Assembly: GCF_000512585.2 (NCBI RefSeq)
Contig: NC_089244.1
Span: forward strand, 2,108,001-2,172,000
Source of the DNA: Kwoniella bestiolae CBS 10118
Lineage: Eukaryota; Basidiomycota; Tremellomycetes; Tremellales; Cryptococcaceae
Length of the DNA stretch: 64,000 bases
Reading direction: 5' to 3'
Part shown: in pieces, positions 12,513 to 24,435 of the stretch
Position numbering within the stretch: position 1 is the first letter of the stretch
Layout: each line of letters starts with the position of its first letter
The notes under the pieces: generated by a model
What the model was told of the DNA's origin: nothing
Databases searched by the model: none
The model's input: the letters and a program-made list of their open reading frames with translations, nothing else
Program-made: the position numbers and the translations under genes

Positions 12513-14541
12513 ATGTCCATGGACGAATCCCAGAAAGCGCTCAATGTAAGGGTAAGAAAGTTATCAGTGGTCTTGGGCATCAGTATCGCTTTTTTCATCG
12601 TGGAGATATCTAGTGAGTGAGCAGACTACCTGCTCTTGTTCAATACCTGATACTGATACAATGAAATTGGCCAAACAGTCGGCTTCAAGACTGGTGCTCT
12701 GGCTCTTATTGCTGATGCTGTGAGTTCATCTGAGCTGAAAAGGTATCACACTGTCGCCGTATGCTGATCGTATCGTTCAGTTCCACTATCTGAATGTGAG
12801 TATAGGTCAACCTTTACGCACTCTATCCAAGTACAACACGACGACAGCTTATATAGCATGCCTCCTTCCAGGATATCGTATCTTAGTGAGGATCATATAC
12901 AGCTCTATATCATCGAGACCAATCTTGCTAACTATACTACCAACTTACAGCATTATCGCATTGGTAGCAACCCTAGTGAGCAGTTTGTTTCCCTCATCGA
13001 CCGACCACAAAGGCTCACCGCTGATATACGAGTATCACACGTAGCTAAGCCGCAAAGGATCAGGGGTAAGCTATCTCCCGTTCCTTCTCCTCCAGCTCAT
13101 CCAGCTAATCAGTTTGACCCCCCGCAGCCAACAGGATTCACCTTTGCCTATCGACGAGCAGAGATTGTAGGAGCCTTCTTCAACGCAAGCTTTCTGATCG
13201 CCCTGGCACTATCGATATTCCTCCAATCAATCGAAAGGTTCATCAATGTGGAGGATGTGGATCATCCACTCTGGGTGATGATTGTGGGATGTTGCGGGTT
13301 GGCCTTGAACGTTGTTAGTATATTGGTGGTTCATGGTTAGTACCAAACCCTTTCTCTCGCACACCAATGTCATTTCCGGAATACTTACATACCCCTTAAT
13401 CCACGAGGATGTTCTATTTTGACGTGCTCAGATCAATAGAGTCGTGAACAGTCGGATACTATCATACTGACATACTTTTTGTACTCGCAGAACACTCTCA
13501 CGATCATCAGAAGTCTTCCTTCCCTGACGAACCGTTAGATCTCGAGTTATCAAGGATTAAAGCAGCTGCTACTTCGCCCGGTCTGAGAGGTCCTGCCGCG
13601 CTCGCCCCCCTCAACGTAGATGTGAGTACACGTCGGCTGCTGGAACTAGAGAACCCATGAATGCTGACTTGCCATACCACACAGCACTCTCAACATCATC
13701 ATGCTCAGCAGGACGAGGCTAAGAAAGAGTCAACCAGGAATCTAGGTCTGTTGGGTGTATTGGTCCATCTTCTGGGTGACGCCATAAACAGTGAGTTCAT
13801 CACTTTTCTTCTTGTACTAGCCTTATCCTCAATGAGTGACTGATGTAGCCACAATGCAGATATCGGAGTGATCATCGCCGCAGCTATCATGTGGAAGACC
13901 TCTTCACCTCATCGATTCTACGCTGATCCGGCGGTATCATTGATTATTTCTCTGTTGATCTTCTTGGGAGCTATACCACTAGGTAAGTCAGTTGCTATAC
14001 CAGAGTCATGGGAAGTCGTCAGCTGAGATTACTAAATTGCATGCTGGCATAGCGAAACGTTCTTCCAGGGTGTTGTTGGAAGCTGCACCGAAGAATATCA
14101 ATCCGGATCTTGTGCGAGAAGACCTCATGACTGTATGTTTACCATTTGATCTTTTCACAGTGCATACTGTCGAATCAAGCCAATTACAATGATTGACCTG
14201 ACTACAGATACCCGGTGTAGTATCAATTCATGAGCTCCATCTATGGCATCTGACCGAAAGGTAAGTCTCACCTGCCCCTTTTACCCAATCAACTCGTGTC
14301 GCGCTAACCTGCTTTGTATCGCAGCGACGTCCTCGCATCATTCCACGTCCATGTGAACGTGAACGACATAGAAGGATGGCTGCCTATCGAGAGAGAATTG
14401 AGATCATGCTTCGCCGCTCAGGGTGTCACCCATGTGACGATCTCACCAGAGTTTGATGTGGTGGTTGATAAGGCAGGATTGGGGAGGAGTGGGAGTGGGA
14501 ATGGAGATTGTGATCCTACTTGTTCGGTGGTTCCTTCTTAA
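12513..14541 (+). CDS. CDF-family zinc/cation efflux transporter, copy 1
   Basis: Thirteen exons: 12513-12612, 12679-12719, 12781-12795, 12872-12885, 12951-12975, 13045-13065, 13128-13335, 13491-13621, 13685-13790, 13860-13982, 14053-14132, 14208-14260, 14325-14541. Every phase closes; 377 residues. Hallmarks are KLSVVLGISIAFFIVEIS (TM1), ALALIADAFHYLND (zinc-site HxxxD in TM2), YRRAEILGAFFNA-like TM4, GVLVHLLGDAINNIGVIIAA (second HxxxD), and a cytosolic domain with HELHLWHLTES. The His-rich loop between TM4 and TM5 is short (HSHDHQ). CDF proteins export Zn2+ in exchange for protons, at vacuole, ER or Golgi in fungi such as Zrc1/Cot1. The next gene is its tandem duplicate. Confidence 0.85.
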
Positions 14542-15428
14542 TCCAAGTCACCTTTAACAAACACCTTCCAAGATACTGAAAAATTCAAAGTATAATGCAT
14601 CTATCATTTAATTCCTTGTCACACTGCAGGTAGAGATGTGTGCATACTGGTACGACCTAGTGTATCTTACTGGTTGGGCAGTGCATTGGACGAAAAGTAG
14701 CAGTGACGTTCTACTCGTATCGTCCACCAATCCTCGACCGCTCGTACAAAGACAAGCCGCCATAGCATCGATGACTCCAAACAGTCTTCATGAACCCATG
14801 TCTCCTTTCAGCCCATTAGGTGATCTTCGTCTCAGGGTCCTCGCTCACCATCCTTTCTCGCCGATATCGGTGAATACAAAACATCGTCATTGATGCTCAA
14901 GGACGAGAATGCAACTCGACACGCACCCTTTCATTCAGCTCTGTGTTCACCCCAAAGTCCTCTTTGGACGACTGGGAATGAAGATCAACCAGAGGTCTAG
15001 TGGATGTCCGCAAGCCAGTCATGACGTCGCGTTTTGGTATCTCCCCATGACCTAACGATACACAGAGAGAGTAGTTGGAGATATATATATATATTCAGAT
15101 ATGCAGTATTGCGTTCTGACAATCGCTCAACCAATCTTCGGCAGTTGTCGATCTTTCTCATCTCACTTTCGCCTTGCTCTCGACTTTGACTTCTCAGTAC
15201 AACTCTCATCACGATGGTACCCTCAGGGAAATACTCGCATTCAGACCCGAGCGCACAATCATGTGATCACAAAGGGCAAGAATCGAAATTCGCCCCATGG
15301 ACAGGTACGGGCGCTCGAATGTCCCACCACGGCACGTCTCAAAAGAAAGGGCATGAACCTGAAAACCCCAAATCTGACGGGTAAGTCCTGCCGTAGCTTC
15401 ATGTCTTTGTTGCTCAGAGAGAAGGAAG
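14542..15428. other. intergenic region between the two CDF transporters
   Basis: No gene seen. It holds a short TATATATATA run near 15080-15093. The ORF that runs into copy 2 from upstream has no resemblance to the transporter before position 15429. Presumably it contains the 3' UTR of copy 1 and the promoter of copy 2. Confidence 0.5.
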
Positions 15429-17578
15429 ATGACAGTGGGGTATAGAGCAAAAATCTGGAAATTATCTGTTGTATTGGGTATAAGCATCGCCTTTTTCACT
15501 GTGGAAATTTCGAGTGAGTTGTGTCACCCTGCGAGTCTTCAGGCGAAGGGGGATAGATTACTTATAGAGTGGGCTTGATAGTCGGATTCAAAACTGGTGC
15601 TCTTGCTCTTATTGCAGATGCGGTGAGCTTCCCCTCTCGAGCTTTGGCAAGCAGAAGGAAGGTCATGTTCTGGCTAACCTGCATCGGTAGTTTCATTATC
15701 TGAATGTGAGTAACTAATTTAGGCTATCATAAAGAAACTTGTTGGTAGGTCTTGACATTTCCTCTTTGGTTTATTAGGACATCGTATCATAGTAAGTGTG
15801 ATATACGGTATTCTGTACAGTAAAGAGGCTCACGTATTGACCATCCCATGAATCACGACCTTCAGCATCATCGCATTGGTGGCTACCCAGGTGAGTTGAC
15901 TCCTTCGGATCAACCAGGCTCAGGCTAGCCCTCTCACTGAAAGAGCATCTCATAACATTGTAGCTCAGCCGAAAAGAAACAGGAGTGAGTCCCCTTTATC
16001 CTCCCTATCTCCCCTTTTCTTCACGTTCGCCCTCTCTTGGAAAGTTATATCAGACCATTTAACACCGTACTCCATACAGCCAATGGGATATACCTTCGCC
16101 TACAGACGAGCGGAAATCTTGGGTGCCTTCTTCAATGCCAGCTTCCTGATTGCACTGGCGCTATCGATCCTTCTACAGTCGATCGAGCGGTTCATCTATG
16201 TGGAGGAGGTCGACCACCCGCTTTGGGTCATGATTGTTGGATGTTGTGGCTTGGTTTTGAATGTTATCAGCATATTGGTTGTTCATGGTGAGTGACAATG
16301 AGTGAATCTCGCGCCATCAGAAGTTGATTTCTGCTATATTTAATTAGCACAATGAACAAACTCACATCATGTTTGCGGTAGAGCACGCTCATGGTGGGCA
16401 CTCCCATGGACATTCCCATCGCTACTCTCATGGACATGCCCATAAGCAGTCTCGTGAACATTCACATGGGCTCGTTCGCAGACAGCATCATGACCATCCT
16501 CATCACCGATCTCATCGTCACTCTCCTGGCAATTCGAGTCACTCGTCGACGGAAGAACCTCTAAACCTGGACCTATCGAGAATTAGAGCTTCCGCAACTG
16601 CCTCCATTTCCGGCAGACAAATGCCCAGTCTGTATGTCGATGTAAGTGGAGATCTATTCCAATATTATCAGGACCCCTTCACTGAAGAATGTGATGCTTA
16701 GCACTCTCAACACCATCACGCTCGACACGATGAGGACGGTCAGGAGCCGAAAAGAAATCTGGGTTTATTGGGAGTGATTGTGCATCTATTCGGTGACGAT
16801 GCCAACAGTAAGTCGGCTTTATCCCTAATCTCCGTCGCAGAGGGACGGGCTGATTGCTATCCTACCGCAGATGTCGGAGTGATCATTGCTGCCGCTGTCA
16901 TGTGGAAGCTTTCCTCCCCCAAGCGATTCTACGCAGATCCAGCGGTATCTTTGGTCATTGCCATGATGATTTTTTTGAGCGCTATTCCTCTGGGTGAGTC
17001 TAACGAGACGATACCGAGAGTCGATCGCTTTGTTCTGAGCCAGTCTTGTGGATAATATAAAGCCAAACAGACTTCTAGGGTCTTGATGGAAGCTGCACCT
17101 GAGCATATCAACCCTCAGAACGTCAAAGAGGATCTGATGACTGTGAGTCCTACGCATGCACCGAAATTAACGCCAAGTCAGCGGTTTCCGCTGATTCCAG
17201 TACAGATTCCCGGTGTAATCTCGACACATGATCTTCATTTGTGGCATCTAACCGAAAAGTCAGTGAATCCTTCTCCTGTACTGTCGGTGTCCGATACTGA
17301 CGTGTGGTCTACTTTCCAACAGTGAAATCCTAGCTTCAGTCCGCGTACGAGCAAAAGTGCATCACATCGAAGGATGGTGGTCGATCGAAAAGGAACTGAG
17401 GAAATGTTTTGCTGCCCAGGGTGTCACTCAAATCACCATCTCACCTGAATTTGAACCGATGGGAAGTATAGGGAGAACAATCGTAGGGGACATGAATCAA
17501 AGTTGTTCATGGTTCCCAACGTGGTTTGTCACTCATAGCCATAGAAGTACGATCTCGACGGATAGATCTAAAGCGTGA
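15429..17578 (+). CDS. CDF-family zinc/cation efflux transporter, copy 2 (long His-rich loop)
   Basis: Thirteen exons: 15429-15513, 15582-15622, 15691-15705, 15778-15791, 15866-15890, 15964-15984, 16080-16287, 16382-16641, 16702-16807, 16871-16993, 17063-17142, 17206-17258, 17323-17578; 428 residues. Intron positions and phases equal those of copy 1, and exons 2-7 and 9-12 have identical lengths. The same CDF motifs are present (ALIADAFHYLND, YRRAEILGAFFNA, VIVHLFGDDANN, HDLHLWHL). The cytosolic loop in exon 8 is greatly expanded with about twenty His in HGHSH-like units, versus a short loop in copy 1. His loops tune metal selectivity and affinity in this family, so the copies probably differ in substrate or threshold (inference). 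Exon 12 uses a GTCAGT donor. Confidence 0.85.
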
Positions 17579-17811
17579 GGCTAGCAGTGACCTTGCATTA
17601 CACTGTATTGCCACGCCACCCACCGTCTGTGTATATGATTACGTAACCGTCCGCTTCTATGATCTCACTGTGTAAACACCCCTTCCTCCTCCCTCCCTCT
17701 CTCCGTTTTTTGTCCTCATCATACTATACTATCATATATATTGTATAATATACATATCACCCATATAATATTGCATATGTCATACATCCTACCTAGACCA
17801 ACGCAAGCATC

Positions 17812-20051
17812 ATGAGCAACTCAAACTTCCTGGACGTGAGTGTGAAGATAGATTGCCCAGCTGGACGCTTTCCGCTGACTGTTATCTGTCCCTACTCTAG
17901 AAAGCAATCGCGTTGGTGCAGAAAGCTATCGATGAGGATGTCAAGCAGAACTACGCAGTGGGTGCTGAATCATCCCGGTGAATGTAACTCACAGCTGATG
18001 GATATATGAGTAGGAAGCATATAAGCAGTATCAGGATGCGTTGGATTACTTCATGATGGTGAGTTTTGGGGTCTTGTCTATTCCGATCTGTCGATGTCAT
18101 TGAAGTATACTGACTCCCTTGACAGGCTATGAAATGTATGTCTCCTTCAAATCCCAACCTGTAACATTATCATCTAACCACATTCCATCCATCCAACGCC
18201 TCTCCCATCCCACTCTGCAACATTCGATATACCCTCCATCATCATAACGCTGATCTATCTTCCCCACCCCCTTCCTCAGATGAGAAGAACGATAAACTCA
18301 AAGAACTCATCCGCAAGAAGTTCACAGAGTACCTCGATCGTGCAGAGAAGCTCAAAGAACACATAGCTAAATCAGAAGAGAAACGTACGAAAGCAAAAGT
18401 AGGAGTGAATGGTGCTGGGGGTTCAACAGCAGGTGGACCGGATGTGAAGGATGGTGGTGGTGATGGGGACGATCCAGAGATCAAGAAGCTAAGACAGGGA
18501 TTACAAGGAGCCATTTTATCTGAATCTCCCAATGTCCAGTGGGATGATGTAGCTGGCTTGGCTCAGGCAAAAGAAGCGCTGAAGGAAGCTGTGATATTAC
18601 CTATCAAGTTCCCTCAACTCTTCACTGGGAAGAGGACACCATGGAGAGGGATCTTACTTTACGGACCACCGGGGACGGGTAAATCGTTCTTGGCCAAGGC
18701 GGTAGCTACAGAAGCCAAGTCTACGTTCTTTAGTGTGTCGAGTAGTGATCTGGTGTCAAAGTGGATGGGAGAATCTGAAAGGTGAGTGCATGATTCTTCT
18801 GGCAATATCTGCATCACCTCAGGTGGACGTCGGAGCTGGGAAGATAGAGGACAATCGTAGATGAGAGGAATTGATGAAGTAGCATCCCGTCAAAAGCAGC
18901 GGTAGTGAGGCGATCCAATGGTGTCATCAGAACGATCTATAACGCCTCACAACACCTTGTAATGGATGCATCTCGCTGACCTTGCATGGGCAATCCGCAG
19001 ACTCGTCAAACAACTCTTCCAAATGGCACGTGAACAGAAACCAGCCATCATCTTCGTCGACGAAATCGATTCTTTGACCGGTACGAGAGGAGAAGGGGAG
19101 TCAGAAGCTTCCAGACGTATCAAGACTGAGTTTCTGGTGCAGATGAACGGTGTGGGGAATGAGGAGACTGGAGTATTGGTTTTAGGAGCTACGAATATAC
19201 CTTGGCAGTTGGATCCTGCTATCAAGCGGCGGTGAGTGTCTTTTGGTATATGAACTCTGACTGTACGAGCCAAGACCATTGCCTCCATATCTTATCATTG
19301 GTCTTCACGTTCGACATTTCATTATCTACACTCATGATGCTTCAGAGCCCTCATCTCACTAACATTGCTCTATACCTCATCTTAGATTCGAGAAACGTAT
19401 ATATATCCCTCTTCCCGATGTCCAAGCTAGACGACGGATGTTTGAGCTAAACGTCGGTACAACTCCCAATGGTCTTACACCCAGAGACTTCACTACGTTA
19501 GCTGAACAGACCGAAGGGTAAGTCTGCCGAACCCCATAATGACGACGTGCGCTGACAGTGTATGTGCAGATACTCTGGAAGTGATATAGCGGTGATAGTA
19601 AGAGACGCATTGATGCAGCCTGTTCGAAAGGTGTTGTCTGCTACTCATTTCAAGGAGGTAAGCTGCGCAACTCTGTCAAGTTCCATTTGCAATAACAGAG
19701 ACATTTGCCGAGACTTGTTACTGATCTCTTGCTATCACATCAGGTCGAATCGGACGGTAAAATGAAGCTCACACCATGTTCACCTGGTGACCCAGCTGCC
19801 GTCGAGAAGACTTGGACAGATGTGAACTCGGAAGAACTGTTAGAACCCTTGTTGAGTGTGAAGGATTTCGAAAAGGCAATCAGCGTGAACAGGCCTACGG
19901 TAACTCAAGCTGATATCACGAAACACATTGAATTCACGAATGAAGCTGGTAAGTCTTGATCATCTCCAATCACAACCTTTGAATAGTCTCCTCGTCTTGA
20001 GACGATGCATATTGACCTTGAACTTATGATATAGGTGGTGAAGGAGCTTAG
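17812..20051 (+). CDS. VPS4: VPS4 AAA-ATPase (ESCRT-III disassembly)
   Basis: Ten exons: 17812-17835, 17901-17957, 18014-18058, 18126-18135 (10 nt), 18280-18781, 19001-19231, 19386-19517, 19570-19657, 19744-19948, 20035-20051. They give 436 residues, the usual Vps4 length. The N-terminal MIT domain (residues 1-75, KAIALVQKAIDEDVKQNYAEAYKQYQDALDYFMMAMKYE) is followed by a Gly-rich linker. The AAA domain has Walker A GPPGTGKS, Walker B IIFVDEIDS, an arginine-finger region and the Vps4 C-terminal segment ending in FTNEAGGEGA. It strips ESCRT-III polymers from endosomal and other membranes using ATP. A single-copy housekeeping gene with no oddities except the 10-nt exon. Confidence 0.95.
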
Positions 20052-20289
20052 AAATGTAGACTTAAAATCCTCCTTTTTCTCGAAAGATCTGTTATTGTTA
20101 GGGTGAATATTGTACAATCCAATTCAGCATCGTAGTATCAACATGCAAGCCGTTCCCGATCCTCCATCAATTGCAGTGACTGCCAACGACAACATCGCAA
20201 GTCGATGGAATACCTCAACGTCAAATGTCCATCACTATCGACCAATACATAAATGACAGCTATCACTGACTTTGACTCGTAGTGCCTAT

Positions 20290-21643
20290 CTAGTGGGACT
20301 TCTCAAGTCTCCTCCTCTTCCTTCGCTTACAAGAGGCATTCGACCCGGCTTCCCCCTCCGCGAATAAAGCCATCCCTGGAAGACCAGTCGCTTTAACCCC
20401 AGCGGGGAGAGAGGGCGAAGAAGACATACCGACGGGTAAGGATGGTGCCGAACCAACTCCTGGGAGAAGAGAAGTATCAGATGGTGCTCCCGCTGGGACT
20501 GTTGGGACTGTTGGGACAGTCAGTGCGGAGGGGACGGAGGGAATCGCTGTGGGAATAGGGGGAGACGAGATTGCACTAGGCACAGAGGGGGTGAGTTGAG
20601 TCGAAGGGTCGGCCAAGACAGAAGACACAGGCGGTACAGGGGGGACGCCCAACGCAGAAGAAGCTACTGCACCTGGAATTGAGGTAGCAACTCCAAGGGC
20701 AGAAGAAGACCCTACACCCGGTACGCTTGCAGAGGAACCAACAAAATTAGAGCTGTTGGTACCAAGTGAACCGCCAGATATGGAAGAAAACTCTGGTCCA
20801 GCCATAGTATCGAGTACTTGGTACGAGAGACCTGGGGGGTTGACCTTGCAATCGCCACCAATCTCCACTAATGCTTTGGCTAAGCGCCGTGAAATGGAGA
20901 TTTATCGTACGTTATCACACTGTGGTGGTAGAACCGGAGCATCTGAGGACTCACCACTGAGATCAAGTTTAACTCCTCCTGCGCAGGCGGGACAAGCGTC
21001 ACCGATGAACAACGGGCCGTCGGAGAATTGGAATACAGTACCGTCGGCTTTGGTCACTTGAATTCTGTCGATGAAGAGAAGGGGTTATTCATCCAACGAT
21101 ACCAACAGAGCATTATCCAGTACGATCAAGTGAGGTATTTGATAGTTGGGTGAAGCAGGATATCAGTTGGCAAAGTACCACTCACTCTTTACCACATAAG
21201 GCAGCCTTGTTGTTCTCCATCAGAGCAGCGTCGAACGCTGATACAAGCAGAGCGCGAACTCAGCTCGAGTTTGGCATTTCTCAGGAAAACAGGTTCTTGT
21301 GGCGAGGGCAGGGTTATTTCACTCACCAACCATACGGTTCTGATCACGAGCGTCCAACGCTGCAAGCTGGTCGACACTATATCCACAGGCACCGACGTGC
21401 GCTGTGATAGTGGAGTAGTCGCCTACTCCACTATCCACATCTCCATCTTTTCCGCAAGAGCTAGTAGTGTCGTAGTACCTAGATATCGCACGTCAGATGG
21501 CTCCTCAAATGTTTCTCAGATCGTCTTCTGCAGACTCTCTTCGAAAGAGCCACTTACACAGTACCCGTGACTCCACTAGGGGAGACACCAGCTTGAACAA
21601 GCTTGAGAAGAGCCAAAGAGGCGGCGACAGTGGGAGAAATCAT
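20290..21643 (-). CDS. secreted double-psi beta-barrel (RlpA/expansin-like) protein, copy a
   Basis: Exons 21643-21558, 21478-21327, 21237-21186, 21064-20955 and 20879-20290 (phases 2,1,2,1); 329 residues. A signal peptide (MISPTVAASLALLKLVQAG) is followed by a domain with YYD, SSCGKDG, GACGYS, ALCGKEIQVTKADG, LFIGDACPACAGGVKLDLS and PGLSYQVLD. This order is typical of double-psi beta-barrels of the RlpA/expansin type. The second half is a long Ser/Pro/Val/Thr linker with repeats such as VPTVPTVP, likely O-glycosylated. It ends SNASC followed by KRRKRRRLEKSH. Probably a cell-wall or secreted protein of unknown activity. It is the first of three tandem copies with the same exon structure. Confidence 0.7.
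21406..21435. repeat. perfect 13-bp inverted repeat inside a coding exon
   Basis: GATAGTGGAGTAG at 21406-21418 is the exact reverse complement of 21423-21435, with the 4-nt spacer TCGC. It falls in exon 2 of the double-psi beta-barrel gene, copy a. In the mRNA it would form a strong hairpin. Confidence 0.8.
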
Positions 21644-22426
21644 TGTAATCACAACGTGCTAAAAGAATGATATATGACTGTCAAGTCGAATGAGGCAAAA
21701 TGGGGAGGGGAGAATGTGAAAAACGCCAAGAAGAGATAGGGCGAGTTGTCAACCAGTGATAACTCTTAAGACGGTGGTAGAAAGGACAAGGGGTTGGAGA
21801 GAAGTCTTGATTAACGGGCCAACTTAGCAGGTGGGTTTTTATACATTCTTTGAGACCGAGGTGAGCTGTTCTAGCTGGACTGATCGATCCGGTGAACGTC
21901 TAGCCTTATCTCAACAATGAAAGGTATGGCTTTCATTGAAGCCTTATTCCTCCGTTTGAAACGCCGATCTTACGGGGCGAAGGCTTTGATTGATACCTCC
22001 GACTAGATATCTGTCGCCAAGCGTGCAGTTTCCTTGATGAATTGATTACGGGGAAGTGTCAATCAAAACGAAATGAAAGGATCATTTCATCCTTGAGTGA
22101 GTCAGCCTGGATCCTGGTACATAAGATTGCGATCGAGAAACTGATAGCTGGTTCTAGGGGTAATAGCGGAACATCACCGAAACAACAGGACCTTTGGTGC
22201 CAGTCAAAATTGAGGGGAAAGTCGCGCTCATTTTCGAGATACTTTCGGATATGAAAAATACGTTCTGAAGCCTTGGAAATTATGGTACGTGCGAGAACAA
22301 TGCATAGATGACCAGATCTAACAACGCATTGATAGTTTAAAATCCACTACTAGACACAACTTCGTACACCAAGTTGAGCATCATCCGAGCCACTCGATGG
22401 ACCATCATACCAAGTGACCAGAGACT
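21644..22426. other. intergenic region upstream of secreted protein copy a
   Basis: No gene or repeat seen; only short frames without family resemblance. It should contain the promoter of copy a (minus strand) and the 3' region of copy b. Confidence 0.5.
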
Positions 22427-23894
22427 TCAGTGAGCCCTCGTAAGCCTACGACGTCTCCTTCGCCTCTTACATGACCCTTCATTGGCAGAACTCTCGTTCT
22501 CAGCGAAGAGCGCACCAGGTCTGCCCCACCCCCCTCCCCAGTGGTGTTTACCGGTATTGGCGGGCGGTATCACTGCCGCCGTGGCGGGAACAGTAGGGAT
22601 AACCGGGGTAGTGGTGGGGCGTGCTGCTTTTGTGGGTACAACTGGTGTTGTCGCTGGGATTGCAGGTTGAGTAGCGGGTGATTGGAAGGGCTTAGATACT
22701 GGAGGGACCGATGGGACAGGTTGAGTGGTAGGAACCACCGGTCGGGACACAGTGGGTATCGCTGGTTGACTGATCGGTGGTTGACTGACCGGTGTCTGAC
22801 TGGCCGGTGGCTGAATAGCAGGGGTCGATATCGATGGTACAGCAGGAGCAGAGGAAACAGGTTGCGATGATCCTTCACCTGGAGGCAATGAACCTTCCAA
22901 TGTAGCACCCACAGTGTTCTCGGTGATCTGATAAGAAAATGAGGGTGGATTCTTGCATTGACCACCCATCATTTCCACCGCGATTTTGCCTGTTACATGG
23001 TAAGTCAGCGCCGGTTTTCAAGAAATCGCCCTCTCAGAAATAAGGCTGACTCACCGCTCAGATCCAAGACTTTACCACCCTGGCATCCACCGCATAAATC
23101 TCCAACGAAAATCGGTCCTTCCGAGAATGTGAAGGGAGCTCCATTATGCGTTATAAGTACCCTGTACCAATGAAGCCAGAAACATTCAATCAACACAACT
23201 CGAGAGATACCGGAACTTCGCACTTCGCACTCACTCTTGTCCGCACATGCTCTTGTCGAAGATACTTCCGTCGATAGCTAAGCAATGGTCCAACAAATCA
23301 GCTGGACATTCTTTTGTTTCCGCAAGACTCGTTTACGATATGAACAGACATGCTTTCGTACCGCAAGCAGGTGGGCGTGATGAAGAGAGCCGTACTCACC
23401 AACGAATCTCGAGGTACCCAATCCCTGTGCGCTGTAACCACAAGCTGTGAGAGCACCGTTCAGGCCTGATGCTCCACCTGCATCGGATCCCGCTCCATTA
23501 CATTGCAGTTCCAAATCGTAGTATCTATTGGGAGATTCTCGGATCAGTAAACAGAGTCACTTGCAAGATCGCATTTCAGGAAGATGACAAGTGATGTCAG
23601 GGCCACGAGAACTAAATGCAACTGCACCATTCAATATTCCCCAATAACACATAGCTTTAGTACCAGACGGGCGATATCAAGCGACACATCGTAGAGCTAG
23701 CGAAATGCAGCGCTCTCGAACTTGTATCCAAAGCCCATAGACAGTCAAGTGGCCCGGGAGAAGAATATAGCAACATGGATGAAACCTACTCACACAGTGC
23801 CTCTTGCTCCGTCGATACTGACTCCAGCCCTCACAGTGTACCGAGTCAACGATAGAAAGAACCCAAAAATGAGGAGCATGAGGTGATTGTACAT
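22427..23894 (-). CDS. secreted double-psi beta-barrel (RlpA/expansin-like) protein, copy b
   Basis: Exons 23894-23794, 23524-23400, 23277-23235, 23161-23055 and 22989-22427 (phases 2,1,2,1); 312 residues. The hydrophobic leader is MYNHLMLLIFGFFLSLTRY. The domain blocks parallel copy a: TVYYD, LQCNGAGSD, LTACGYS, SMCGQEVLITHNG, IFVGDLCGGCQGGKVLDLS, PPSFSYQI. The Pro/Val/Ser/Thr linker contains repeated QPPxSQP and VPTxP units, and the tail is EGSC followed by KRRRRRRRLTRAH. Secretion follows from the leader; the function of the barrel (glycan binding, wall remodelling or inhibitor) cannot be read from the sequence. The first intron (269 nt) is long for this window. Confidence 0.7.
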
Positions 23895-24435
23895 CTATGT
23901 ATGTGAGAAAGGGGCAAAATGAATGTATAAGTGAGTAGCGAAAGATTGTGTGACAGGAACGGATGGATAGGCTCTGGGGAGTAAGTGTTGTGACAGAGAA
24001 CGCGGTATATATCTACAGACATATGTACGCAAAATCAGAGTCCTGGAGATGGCAAGATGGCAGGGGTCTCTGGAGACTGGGAATATTGATTAATCACAAT
24101 CGTCATTGGCTTTGGATGGTAAGATGATCAAGGGGGACATTTTGATGGATGGCTTAATGGAATCGCTCAAAGGCCACGTCAATTCTCTTGCAGGAAGGCT
24201 CCGAACAAAGGAGTTCATTTTGCATTGCAGTGTTCCCGGGGGAGACGAGTATATGCGGTCGGATCATAAGACAATCGAAAGGATGTTTGACCATCGGTCA
24301 GCCTGTAAGAGCAATCCATCTGCGGGCCCAACCTTTGTTGATAGAAGGTACATAGTCGCCCTGTGGACGACTCTGTGCTTGCATTATACAACATACAATC
24401 TATAGAGGGGAGTCTGATAGGAGGACAACGCATAA
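23895..24435. other. intergenic region between secreted-protein copies b and c
   Basis: No gene seen. It would hold the promoter of copy b and the 3' end of copy c. Confidence 0.5.
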
